The translations under genes were made by a program, and so were the position numbers. A DNA stretch of 52,204 bases from Burkholderiales bacterium UBA4615 (GTDB taxonomy: Bacteria > Pseudomonadota > Gammaproteobacteria > Burkholderiales > Burkholderiaceae_E), in contig DGIT01000014.1 of the NCBI GenBank assembly GCA_002386465.1, positions 1 to 52,204 of the forward strand, in the 5' to 3' direction. The notes under the pieces were generated by a model. It searched no databases. It saw only the letters and a program-made list of their open reading frames with translations, and was not told the origin of the DNA. Shown one piece after another: positions 33,211 through 42,500 of the stretch. The stretch's first letter is position 1; each line of letters begins with the position of its first letter.

Positions 33211-33705
33211 ATGTTTCGCAACACCTCTTTTAACGCTGCGCGCACCGCGCGCGGCTTCACGCTGATCGAACTGATGATCGTCGTGGCGATCGTTGGCATT
33301 CTCAGTTCCGTGGCCGTGCCGGCCTATCAGGACTTTTCCGTGCGCGCCAAAGTGACCGAAGGTCTGGCGCTGGGTGGGAGCCTGAAGCAGACGGTGGCCA
33401 CGAATGCAGCCGAGGGTCTGGCGCTCAATGGCGGCACGCCGGGTGTGGGGACGACTCCTGCGTTTGCGGGCACCCCGCATGTCGACGCCCTGAACGTGAA
33501 TACGCAAGGCGAGATCACGGTGTCGATGCGTCCATCGGCCGGCAACGGCACGCTTGTGCTCGCACCGCGTGATGGTGTATCGGGTCTGGTCGCCGGTGTG
33601 ATTCCCGTCAACGCCCTTGTCTGGCATTGCAATGTGGACGGAGCATCGCGTGCAGGGACGGCCGGCACCCTGCCTGCACGGTTCGCACCTGCGGCGTGCC
33701 GATAA
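33211..33705 (+). CDS. Second type IV pilin (PilA paralogue)
   Basis: A 164-residue prepilin with a longer leader (MFRNTSFNAARTARG, 15 residues) before FTLIELMIVVAIVGILSSVA. It shares VPAYQDFSVRAKVTEGLAL with the first pilin and has the terminal cysteine pair (WHCNVDG and PAACR), so the two are paralogues with divergent middle regions. A GGAT-type ribosome-binding site precedes the ATG. It lies behind the first pilin's terminator, and I see no good sigma-54 site in the 76 bases between, so its expression is probably separate or depends on read-through. It may be an alternative major or a minor pilin. Confidence 0.94.
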   Translation: MFRNTSFNAARTARGFTLIELMIVVAIVGILSSVAVPAYQDFSVRAKVTEGLALGGSLKQTVATNAAEGLALNGGTPGVGTTPAFAGTPHVDALNVNTQGEITVSMRPSAGNGTLVLAPRDGVSGLVAGVIPVNALVWHCNVDGASRAGTAGTLPARFAPAACR

Positions 33706-33873
33706 CAGGCCAACACGATGCTGGCCGACACGGCGCCATGCCCACGCTTAGCCGCTGCATCGGTGCCGCACGTCGGCTCGCGGACCGCTCGCAGCCAGGC
33801 GCTCGCTAGACTCATTGGACGCGTTCGGGTGGGGTTGCCCGATGCTTTCAGGATTGTCTGAGCCGCACACACC

Positions 33874-34764
33874 ATGTTTCGTTCTGGCCTTCCCTCGATT
33901 CATTCGCACGATCGCTCCGAGCCTGTCGCGTCGGTGGCTGACGGACGACCGATGATCGTGCCGGCGATGCCTGTGCAGAGCGTGCCTGCGCGCCCGCCTG
34001 CGCTTGCAAGCGGATTGCGTGATCGACTGCGTGCTGCGGGCTTGCATCTGGGGCTCTCCGCGATCGCTGCGGCAGCTGTGCTGCTGACGGTCCTTTTGGG
34101 CTGGTATCCGCAGCCGATGATCCGGCTGCATGGTGTGGACGCGATTCTGTTCATCATGCTCGCAGTAGATGTCGTCCTCGGTCCGCTGTTTACCTTCATC
34201 GCCTTTGACCGGCGCAAAAAGCACCTGGCACTCGATCTGGCGGCCATTGCAGCCATGCAACTCGCAGCGCTTGCCTATGGTGTCCACACCGTTCACCAGG
34301 GACGCCCCGCTTTTGTTGTGCTGGTCAAGGATCGGTTCGAGGTGGTGGCGCCCGCAGAATTGCGACCCAAGTCAGTCACCGAGGCGCTGGGAAATCCCTT
34401 TGCCGTGCGCCATCCGCTGCGTCCGCGCTGGGTCGCTGCTCACATGCCAGACTCTGCGCAGGAGCGTCAGGCGATTCTTTTCGAGGCCATTGAAAAGGGA
34501 CGCGATGTGCAGCATCACCCCAAGCTCTATGTCGACTATGCCGCGGAGGCTTCAGGTGCCTTGGCGCGAGCCTTGCCGATCGAGCGCTTGCGCGCCCTCA
34601 ATGCACAGCACGGAGCCCTGATCGATGCCGCCGTGGCGCGCAGCGGGTTGAGCGCCTCCGGGCTGCGTTACCTGCCGATGCGCGGACCGGCCCGCGATGC
34701 CGCTGTGCTGGTGGATGCCAGCGATGGCCGTGTGATCGAGGTGTTGCTGCTGCAGCCCTGGTAA
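33874..34764 (+). CDS. TfpX/TfpZ-family type IV pilin accessory protein
   Basis: A 296-residue membrane protein. After a polar N terminus there are membrane helices (LGLSAIAAAAVLLTVLLGWYP, AILFIMLAVDVVLGPLFTFIAF and LDLAAIAAMQLAALAYGVHTVH). The pattern WYP-P, then D-VLGPL-TF, then FDRRKKHLALDLA is typical of the TfpX/TfpZ group. These proteins sit beside pilin genes and help pilin assembly or stability in an allele-specific way. The rest is a soluble domain of ~160 residues. It follows the second pilin by 168 bases and converges with thiE. Confidence 0.87.
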   Translation: MFRSGLPSIHSHDRSEPVASVADGRPMIVPAMPVQSVPARPPALASGLRDRLRAAGLHLGLSAIAAAAVLLTVLLGWYPQPMIRLHGVDAILFIMLAVDVVLGPLFTFIAFDRRKKHLALDLAAIAAMQLAALAYGVHTVHQGRPAFVVLVKDRFEVVAPAELRPKSVTEALGNPFAVRHPLRPRWVAAHMPDSAQERQAILFEAIEKGRDVQHHPKLYVDYAAEASGALARALPIERLRALNAQHGALIDAAVARSGLSASGLRYLPMRGPARDAAVLVDASDGRVIEVLLLQPW

Positions 34765-34774
34765 ATACTGTCTG

Positions 34775-35497
34775 TCAGTCGTTGCGACGGCTCAGCGCCT
34801 CATGCACGATGCCGCGCAGCATACGAACTGCCCCCGCCGGGTCCGGATCACCGAAAATATCAGTGATGATGGCCACGGCATCAGCGCCTGCTGCGATCAC
34901 TTGAGCCGCATTGCTGCGGTCAATGCCACCAATACCCACCGTATTGAGGCCCTCTGAGCGAGCCTGAGCAAAAAGCGACAGCGGCGCGCGCACGGCCTGG
35001 GGTTTGGTGGGCGAGGCAAACACGCTGCCAAAGCCTACATGATCTGCGACCGCACTCAGTTGGCGCGCACGTTGCAGATCGTTGTAGCAGGACACGCCCA
35101 GCCAGCGATGCGGCCCGATGCGTGCACGCACCTGCTCCGGATCACCATCGTCACGTCCGATATGCACACCCTCGGCGTTGACCGCACAGGCCAGCTCGAC
35201 ATCGTCATTGATGATGAGCGGCACGCCTGCCTGCGTGGTCAGGGCGTGTACCGCCAGCGCCAGTTCGAGCCGCTCAGCGGGTGAACCGCCCTTGACCCGG
35301 AACTGCAGGGCATCCAGGCCCCCTTCCAGCGCCCGGGTGACCGCCGGCAGCAGCCGCTTTGCATCGGCTTCATCGGGGGTGATCGCATACAGGCCGCGCA
35401 AGGCCGCACGTGGCGCCCTCTGGCTTGCAGGCCGATCGTCCTGGTCATCGGGGCTGAATGGCGGGCTTGCAGTCGGGTCAGGGCGATGGGCGGTCAC
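34775..35497 (-). CDS. thiE: Thiamine-phosphate synthase
   Basis: A 240-residue TIM-barrel enzyme that joins HMP-PP and thiazole phosphate. RGLYAITPDE, the LQFRVKGGSPAERLELA strand, PLIINDDVELA, GVHIGRDDGD, HVGFGSVFASPTK and GIGGIDRSNAAQVIAAGADAVAII are the substrate and Mg-binding motifs. The N-terminal ~33 residues are a polar extension; the start is GTG at 35497. It stands alone on the minus strand between pilin and pilus chemosensory genes, ten bases from the converging TfpX/TfpZ-type gene. No TPP riboswitch was seen upstream. Confidence 0.95.
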   Translation of the reverse strand: MTAHRPDPTASPPFSPDDQDDRPASQRAPRAALRGLYAITPDEADAKRLLPAVTRALEGGLDALQFRVKGGSPAERLELALAVHALTTQAGVPLIINDDVELACAVNAEGVHIGRDDGDPEQVRARIGPHRWLGVSCYNDLQRARQLSAVADHVGFGSVFASPTKPQAVRAPLSLFAQARSEGLNTVGIGGIDRSNAAQVIAAGADAVAIITDIFGDPDPAGAVRMLRGIVHEALSRRND

Positions 35498-35649
35498 GAC
35501 AAGGCCTTCATCGGGAAGAAGCAGTGCGGGGAACGATGGGCATGGGCAAAGCGGCTGACGATCCGCCCGTCGGCCCTAAAGCGGGCCTCATCGGGGCAAG
35601 AAGGTAACATGCGACGCTTCGATTTCTAATGACCTTTGGCGGACCAAGC

Positions 35650-35832
35650 ATGAGCGAGCAAACCCCGAACCGAACCTTCATGTGTCTGATCTGCGGCTGG
35701 ATTTACGACGAGTCGCTGGGTGTGCCGGATGAAGGCATTGCACCCGGAACCCGTTGGGAAGACGTGCCCATGAACTGGACCTGCCCCGAATGCGGTGCAC
35801 GCAAGGAAGATTTCGAGATGGTCGAGCTCTGA
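35650..35832 (+). CDS. Rubredoxin
   Basis: A ~60-residue Fe(Cys)4 electron carrier from the ATG at 35650; an ATG at 35629 would add seven residues. The two iron-binding loops are MCLICGWIYDESLG and WTCPECGARKEDFEMVEL, with the standard GIAPGTRWEDVP between. Its redox partner is not evident. It lies 62 bases before pilG on the same strand, but a link to the pilus system is not established. Confidence 0.96.
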   Translation: MSEQTPNRTFMCLICGWIYDESLGVPDEGIAPGTRWEDVPMNWTCPECGARKEDFEMVEL

Positions 35833-35894
35833 TTCAGGCCTGCGCTCCGGTGATCCACTCCGACTGAAACAGGCGCAAGGCTGTGTCCACACCC

Positions 35895-36296
35895 ATGAGC
35901 GTGAATGAATCGATTGCCGGCCTGAAGGTCATGGTGATCGACGACAGCAACACCATCCGGCGCAGCGCGGAAATCTTCCTGACGCAGGCCGGTTGCAGCG
36001 TGATCCTCGCCGAAGACGGGTTTGATGCGCTGTCCAAAGTCGCCGATCACGAGCCCGATCTGGTGTTCTGCGATGTTCTGATGCCCAGGCTCGACGGGTA
36101 TCAGGCCTGTGCGCTCATCAAGAAAAGCCCTCGTCTGCATGCCACGCCCGTGGTGATGCTCTCCAGCAAGGACGGCCTGTTCGACCGCGCGCGCGGTCGC
36201 ATGGTGGGCTGCGAGGAGTACCTCACCAAGCCCTTCACCAAGGACAGCCTGCTCAAGTGTGTGGCGCAATATGCGCGCCGCCCGGTGGGGGTCTGA
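35895..36296 (+). CDS. pilG: Twitching motility response regulator PilG
   Basis: A 133-residue stand-alone CheY-like receiver. Acidic pocket (VMVIDDSN), phospho-acceptor Asp in LVFCDVLMPRLDGYQ, conserved Ser/Thr (VVMLSSKDG) and Lys (YLTKPFTKD) are all present. The N terminus MSVNESIAGLKVMVIDDSNTIRRSAE is typical of PilG. It takes phosphate from ChpA and favours pilus extension and cAMP production in Pseudomonas. I chose the ATG at 35895; a GTG at 35883 adds four residues. First gene of the pilGHIJ-chpA cluster. Confidence 0.95.
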   Translation: MSVNESIAGLKVMVIDDSNTIRRSAEIFLTQAGCSVILAEDGFDALSKVADHEPDLVFCDVLMPRLDGYQACALIKKSPRLHATPVVMLSSKDGLFDRARGRMVGCEEYLTKPFTKDSLLKCVAQYARRPVGV

Positions 36297-36321
36297 GCGT
36301 CTTATTGTCCCGAGCCCATCC

Positions 36322-36771
36322 ATGACGCAGCCCCTCGCACCTGAAGCACCGCTCGCCGAGCAGGCAGTGGACCGACCCGCTGCGACGGGCAGCGTCCAGC
36401 CGGGTGCCGCACTCAAGATCATGGTGGTCGATGATTCGCCCGCCCAGCGTCATTACCTGGCCGATCTGCTCACCCGGCGCGGCTACGTCGTGACCACGGC
36501 CGAAAACGGCACCGATGCACTGGCCAAAATTCGCGCTGATCGCCCGGCGCTCGTGCTCATGGATGTGGTGATGCCGGGTGCGAACGGATTTCAGGTGACC
36601 CGCGCGCTGGTGCGTGATCCGGACACGCGTGAAATCCCGGTCATTCTGTGCACGAGCAAATCTGCCGATACCGATCGGATCTGGGGCATGCGACAGGGCG
36701 CTCGGGGTTACCTCGTCAAGCCGGTTGACGCCGAGGAACTGCTCGCCAAGATTGCTGACCTGGTGCACTGA
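36322..36771 (+). CDS. pilH: Twitching motility response regulator PilH
   Basis: A 149-residue receiver-only protein from the ATG at 36322. A ~30-residue disordered N terminus is followed by KIMVVDDSPAQRHYLADLL, phospho-acceptor Asp in LVLMDVVMPGANGFQ, and ILCTSKSADTD plus GYLVKPVDAEELL. In the Pseudomonas Chp system PilH acts as phosphate sink or retraction regulator opposite PilG. It follows pilG by 25 bases and precedes pilI by eight. Confidence 0.95.
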   Translation: MTQPLAPEAPLAEQAVDRPAATGSVQPGAALKIMVVDDSPAQRHYLADLLTRRGYVVTTAENGTDALAKIRADRPALVLMDVVMPGANGFQVTRALVRDPDTREIPVILCTSKSADTDRIWGMRQGARGYLVKPVDAEELLAKIADLVH

Positions 36772-36779
36772 GGGCCCGC

Positions 36780-37253
36780 ATGACTGCTCGCGAACACACG
36801 CGTCTCGGAGTGCTGATCGGCACGCAGCGCTGGCTGGTCGATCTGGAACAGGCGGGCGAGATCGTCCCGGTGCCGGCTACGATTGTCCCGGTGCCGCTCA
36901 CGCGTGACTGGCTGCTGGGTCTGGTGAATCTGCGCGGTGCGTTGTACACGGTCGTAGATCTGTGCCGCTTTGCCGGTGCTCCGGGCACGGAAACAGGCAA
37001 GGATGCGCGGTTGCTGGCGCTGTCTTCGCGCCTGAATTTCAATGCGTCGATCCTGGTCACGCGTATGCTGGGCCTGCGCAATATCGACACCATGCAGCCC
37101 GACGACTCAGGGCAGCCGCCGCAGGACCTGAAGCTGCAGCCTGTACCGCCATGGGTGGGGCCTGCCCGCGTCGATGCCGAGGGCCATCGCTGGTTCGAGC
37201 TTGATGTGTCGCGTCTCGTGACAGGTCCTGACTTCCTGCTGGTTGGCCGCTGA
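36780..37253 (+). CDS. pilI: CheW-like coupling protein PilI
   Basis: A 157-residue CheW-domain protein. RLGVLIGTQRWLVDLEQAGEIVPVP and the core signature LLGLVNLRGALYTVVDL are clear. It couples the receptor PilJ to the kinase ChpA in the chemosensory array. It lies between pilH and pilJ, as in the Pseudomonas cluster. Confidence 0.94.
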   Translation: MTAREHTRLGVLIGTQRWLVDLEQAGEIVPVPATIVPVPLTRDWLLGLVNLRGALYTVVDLCRFAGAPGTETGKDARLLALSSRLNFNASILVTRMLGLRNIDTMQPDDSGQPPQDLKLQPVPPWVGPARVDAEGHRWFELDVSRLVTGPDFLLVGR

Positions 37254-37279
37254 AGGCCCTCCAACTGAACCGCCCCGAC

Positions 37280-39586
37280 ATGCGCAAGACATCTGGTGCC
37301 CAGCCCGCCCGCAAGCCGTCGGCATTTGCGTCGGTTCGATCGTCAATCGGACGTTGGCCGCTGATCTTCGGGTCTGGCGCGAAGGCCGCCCAGCCGCCCA
37401 CGATCACCGACACTGCCTTGCTCGACACCGTACCCGCACACAGGCTTGGCAAGGCCGGTGCAGATAAGGTCGATGCGCGCGTACATCCCACGGCCAGTAC
37501 CGTGGAGCGACGCGGATTCCATGTGCCCTTCATCGGGCACATGACACTGCGCCGACAGCTTGCCTTGCTCTTTCCCTTGCTGGTGCTCTCTCTGGGGCTG
37601 GCATGGCTGCTGTTCTGGATGGACTCCGGGCGAGCCGTATCGCTGGGCCTGCAGTCGCGCCTGCTGGGCGATGCGCTGATGCACTCGCAGCGCCTCGCCC
37701 GCTCGGCGCCACAGGCTGCACGCGGACAGTCGCAGGCCTTGCGGCAGTTCGGTGAGAGCCGCAAGGTGATGGTCGATCATGTCGCGCTGCTGGGTACCGG
37801 TGGCGTGGTGGGCGGGCGGCGCATGTCCCCGATCGATGCCACGCTGCAACCCAAATTGCGCAGTGTCGATGATGTCTGGCAGCGTACCGATGCCGCAGCG
37901 CTGGCGCTGCTGGCGCAACAACTGCCTTTGTCGCGGGTTTCGGGTGCGAGCATCACCCTGGTGGCCGAGTTACCCGCGTTGGCAGACCGGGCCGAGCAGG
38001 TGGCGCAACTGCTTGGCGCAGCCGGTGGAAGTGGCATGGATGCGCTCGCCGGGTCGCGGCTGTTTGCGCTGAGCGAACGCATGGCGCGCGAAGTGCTGCA
38101 GCTGTCGGGCACCTCGGGCGCGAGCCCTGAACGTGCACTGGCCTTGCGCAGTGATGCCGCGTCGTTCGCTGCTGCGCTGGACGGACTGTACGGCGCCCTT
38201 GAAGCCCGTCGTTCAGCGATGCCACGCGATGTCGAGGCGCGCACTCGCCTGGCGGAAATCCGTGCCGCCTGGAAGCGACTGGCCGCTCCGCTTTCAAGCC
38301 TCATCGAAGCGCTGCCTGCGCTGCAGGCTGCCCGCCAGGCCGAGCAGCGCATTGGTGTTGACAGCGAGCCGCTGCGTGGTGCCCTGAGCGAGCTGCAGGC
38401 CTATGTACTCGAGCAGCAGACCGGTCCATCCCTGCTGCGCATGGGCATCGTGGCGTGTCTGGTGCTGGCAGCGGTGGCGGCCCTCGGGATGGCGCTCGTG
38501 TACTACCAGGATGTCGAGCGCAGGGCCCGCGAGGCTGAGGCGCAGCGGATCCAGGCCGAACGCATGGAGCGTGAAGCCAAACGCACCAATGACCAGAACC
38601 AGAGCGCGATCCTGCGCCTGATGAACGAACTGCAGGAGGTGGCCGATGGCGACCTCACCGTGCAGGCCACGGTGTCAGAGGACATCACAGGCGCCATCGC
38701 TGACTCGGTGAATTACACCATCGAGGAATTGCGCAATCTGGTGGCGCGCATCAATGCCACGGCGGGCCTGGTCAACGATGCCTCCTCGCGCGCCCAGTCG
38801 GTGGCTGCCAGTCTGCAATCGACCACGGAGCAGCAATCGCGCGAAATTCGCCAGACCGGCGAGTCGGTGCTTAGCATGGCTAACCAGATCAACGAAGTCT
38901 CCGAGCATGCTTCGCAGTCTGCGCAGGTGGCCCGTCAGTCGCTCGGTGCGGCCGAGCAGGGGCGTCAGGCAGTGGAAAAAGCGATCGCCGGCATGGACGG
39001 CATCCGCGACCACATCCAGGAGACCGCCAAGCGCATCAAGCGCCTGGGTGAGTCGTCGCAGGAGATCGGCGAGATTGTTGAACTGATCTCCGACATCACC
39101 GAGCAAACCAATGTGCTGGCGCTCAATGCGGCGATCCAGGCGGCTTCGGCAGGCGAGGCTGGCCGCGGTTTCACCGTGGTGGCCGAGGAAGTGCAGCGGC
39201 TGGCCGAACGCAGTGCCGAAGCCACGCGACAGATTTCCGGGCTGATCCGCACCATCCAGATCGATACCCATGATGCGGTGGCTGCCATGGAGCGCAGTAC
39301 GCAAGGGGTGGTGGCCGGCACGCGGCTATCAGACGCAGCAGGCAAAGCACTCGAGGAAATCGAGCGGGTCTCAAGACAGCTGACCGAGCTGATCGAGGAG
39401 ATTGCGACTACGACCTCGTCGCAGGCGCAATCGGCTACCGGAGTGGCACGCAACATTGGCAAGATCCTGCAATTCACCGAGCAGACCAGCCTGGGCACCC
39501 ACCAGACCGCTTCATCGATCCTGCAGCTCGCCACGCTTGCGCGCGAACTGCAGAACTCGGTCTCACGTTTCAAGGTGAACACATGA
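37280..39586 (+). CDS. pilJ: Methyl-accepting chemotaxis protein PilJ
   Basis: A 768-residue receptor. A ~90-residue cytoplasmic stretch ends in HVPFIGHMTLRRQ before the first membrane helix (LALLFPLLVLSLGLAWLLFW). A helical periplasmic domain (~115-375) of the PilJ type follows, then the second helix (GIVACLVLAAVAALGMALVYY), a HAMP-like segment and the signalling domain with the hairpin tip NVLALNAAIQAASAGEAGRGFTVVAEEVQRLAE. In Pseudomonas it senses pilin/surface contact. An ATG at 37541 would give a ~681-residue form nearer to the Pseudomonas length, but the upstream region looks coding, so I kept the long start. Its stop overlaps the chpA start. Confidence 0.95.
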   Translation: MRKTSGAQPARKPSAFASVRSSIGRWPLIFGSGAKAAQPPTITDTALLDTVPAHRLGKAGADKVDARVHPTASTVERRGFHVPFIGHMTLRRQLALLFPLLVLSLGLAWLLFWMDSGRAVSLGLQSRLLGDALMHSQRLARSAPQAARGQSQALRQFGESRKVMVDHVALLGTGGVVGGRRMSPIDATLQPKLRSVDDVWQRTDAAALALLAQQLPLSRVSGASITLVAELPALADRAEQVAQLLGAAGGSGMDALAGSRLFALSERMAREVLQLSGTSGASPERALALRSDAASFAAALDGLYGALEARRSAMPRDVEARTRLAEIRAAWKRLAAPLSSLIEALPALQAARQAEQRIGVDSEPLRGALSELQAYVLEQQTGPSLLRMGIVACLVLAAVAALGMALVYYQDVERRAREAEAQRIQAERMEREAKRTNDQNQSAILRLMNELQEVADGDLTVQATVSEDITGAIADSVNYTIEELRNLVARINATAGLVNDASSRAQSVAASLQSTTEQQSREIRQTGESVLSMANQINEVSEHASQSAQVARQSLGAAEQGRQAVEKAIAGMDGIRDHIQETAKRIKRLGESSQEIGEIVELISDITEQTNVLALNAAIQAASAGEAGRGFTVVAEEVQRLAERSAEATRQISGLIRTIQIDTHDAVAAMERSTQGVVAGTRLSDAAGKALEEIERVSRQLTELIEEIATTTSSQAQSATGVARNIGKILQFTEQTSLGTHQTASSILQLATLARELQNSVSRFKVNT

Positions 39587-42500
39587 CGGTGGCCACGCGC
39601 GACCTCACCGCGCTGACCTGGTGCCTGGGCGAAATTCGCGAATCGCTGTCGCGCGCCCAGAGTGTCCTTGAAGACCGGTTGAAGCATCCCGAGGGGACGA
39701 GGGAGCCAGGTACCCGATCGGCTGCCAACTGGCTGCATCAGGCGCAGGGTGCCTTGCGCTTTGTCGAGCTCCATGGCGTGGCCACGGTCTTGCAGCAGGT
39801 CGAGCAGCTGCTCGAGTCAATCGACCGTGGCAATCTGCCCCTGGATGCCCAGACGGTGGCGCTCTGCGCAGGGACCTTTGCCGCCACGCTCGAGTACCTC
39901 GAAGCGGTTTGCGCCGGCTCGGCTGAGTCCGCAGTGGCCTTGTTTCCGCAATATCGGGCATTGCTTGTTGCACAAGGTATCGAGCGCAGCGAACCGGCCG
40001 ACCTGTACACCCCCGATCTGGCTCCCCTGCCCACATCGGAGTATCTCGAGTTGCCTGAGCCCGTTGCGCCAGACGAGGCCTCAGCGGTCAAAGCCGGGTT
40101 CGAGCGGGGGTTGCTGGGCTTTTTAAGAGACCCGGCCGATGCCGTTTCGCTGCAGGCCATGCTCAACACGGCCACTCGCATGCAGCGGGCGCAGGGCGAG
40201 CCTGCACAGCGACGTTACTGGTGGGTGGCCAGCGCTTTTCTTGATGCACTGCGAACCGGTGCCTTGCCCGCCGATCTCTACGCCAAGCGTCAGGTGGCCC
40301 GTATCCAGCAGTATCTGCGCCGGGCGGTCACTGAAGCGGCGCCGGTCAACGACCGGATGCTGATCGACATGCTGCTGCTGCTGGCCCGTGCAGGCCAGGG
40401 CAGCGGGCTGGCCGATGCCGTGCGCGCGGCCTTTCAGCTTGAAGCGACCGTGGCGCAGGACTTCGATGCGCCGCGTTTCGGTTTGCTCGATGCACACAGC
40501 CTGCAGCAGGTGCGCACCGATACCGCGCAGGCCAAAGCCGCATGGGAGCGCTTCGTGCGCGGGGGCTTGCATGATCTGCCTGATTTCGCCGGCGCGGCGC
40601 AGCAACTTGAGCTCTCGATGAGCCGCTTGCCCTTGGCGGGCATGCGTGAGCTGGGCGGCGCCATTTCAGCCTTGCGCAGGCCGCTGTCGACCGGAGATGC
40701 GCGCCTGCTGGAGGCCGTGTCGCTGGAGGTGGCCAGCGCACTGCTGTTCATCGACATGGCGCTTGAACACGGCGCGCGCATGCTGCCGGCGAATGACGCG
40801 CGTGCGAAGGAACTCGCGCATCGCCTGCAGTCCATGATGCGCGAGGGCGGCGCAAGCGTCGCGGCGCAGCAGCTGTCTGAGCGGTCGATGCCGGACTGGT
40901 TGCGCGAGCTCACGCGCGAAGCGCAGGAACGTCTTACGACGGCTGCCTTCGTCTCGGAATTGCAGTCCAATCTGAAAGCCTGTGAAGTGAGGCTGGATGC
41001 TTTTTTCCGCGACCCGCAGCAACGCGAACCGCTGGACGGTGTGGGCGCGGCCCTGCAGCAGGTCAGTGGTGCACTGCGTTTGCTGGGTCACCACGAAGCG
41101 GCGGTGGGCGCCGATGAGATGGCCCGCGAGGTGACTGGACTCATCGCCTCCCCAGATGCGCCATCCGCACAGATCTGCGAACACGTTGCTCATAACCTGG
41201 GAGCGCTCGGCTTTTTCGTTGACTCGTTGCGCCGCGGCGATGGGCGCGGTGAAGCCTTCGCATTCAGTCAGGGGCCTGATGGATTTACGGCGCATCTGCT
41301 GCAGCCAGGCGCCGAAGCACCCGTGCGGCCGGTATCGCGTCATGAATCGCGTCATGAGCCGGATGCACCCACCCCCAGCCTGATCGACGCCTTGCCTCTG
41401 ACGCAAGACGCCTTCACGCCAGACACCCTCACGCCAGAACCTCCGACGCCTGACGAGTCCATTGAATTGTCTGTGCCGATCGCGGAGCCGCCGTCCTGGA
41501 CGGCGCCCCCTGAGACGCCGGCGCCTGTCGTGCAGGCTGAGGGTGAGCCGGATACCGAGCTGCTGGGCATCTTCCTGGATGAGGCTGAGGATGTCTTGCA
41601 GGCCATCGAGGCGCAGCGCGTGATCATTGAGCTGTCGCCGGGTGATCGCGAAGCGTTGACCACGATCAGAAGGGGTTTTCATACGCTCAAGGGCTCCAGT
41701 CGCATGGTGGGCCTGCCGGCGTTCGGTGAGGTGGCCTGGTCGCTCGAGCAGACACTCAACACCTGGTTGGCTCAGGGGCTGGCTGCACAGGCGCAGGGGC
41801 TGACCCTGATCGCTCAGGCGCAGCATGGTCTGCAGGCCTGGGTGGCGCGATTGCGTCAGGATCCGGGCGCCCTGGAGGACCTCTCTGCGGTGCAGGCACT
41901 TGCAGCGCAGATGCGCGGTGAGCGCGCACCCGATGACAGCGCAGACCTGATCGATCTGCGGGACGCCGGCCTCACGGCGCCCGTGCTGAGCACCTCTGCT
42001 GAGGCAGGCGACCCGATCGATTTGAGCAGCATCGAGACGCCGGACTTGCCGTTGCCGGAAGCCATTTTGCAGACGGTCAATTCGGCAGACGAGGTGGTTG
42101 CTTCGCCCTCCGGCCCAGCGGAAGAGCTGGTACGCGTGGGTGAGCGCGAGTTGCCCGTAGCGTTGTATCGCCTTTTTCTGGACGAGGCCGATCAACTGCT
42201 GGAGCAACTGGGTGCGCTCCAGCACAACTGGCAGGACGCAGATACGGTCGTGCCGCCGTCGCAGTGGCTCGAATCGGTGCGCGCTGCGCATACGCTGGGC
42301 GGTAGCGCCCGGCTGGTCGCGCTGCCCGACGTGTCGAGCGCCGCGTTCAGCCTCGAGGATTTCCTGCAGCAGGCCGCCAGCCAAGTACCGGCGACTGACG
42401 GGCCCAGGACCGCAGACGCCGCGGTGCTGCGCTTTGGCGAGATCCTGGACCGACTGCGCGCGGCGTTGCATCAGTTTGCAGCGGGTATCGAGCCTGCACG

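Noticed and set aside
35498..35649. TPP riboswitch upstream of thiE
   Set aside because: No CTGAGA/THI-box segment is visible on the minus strand.
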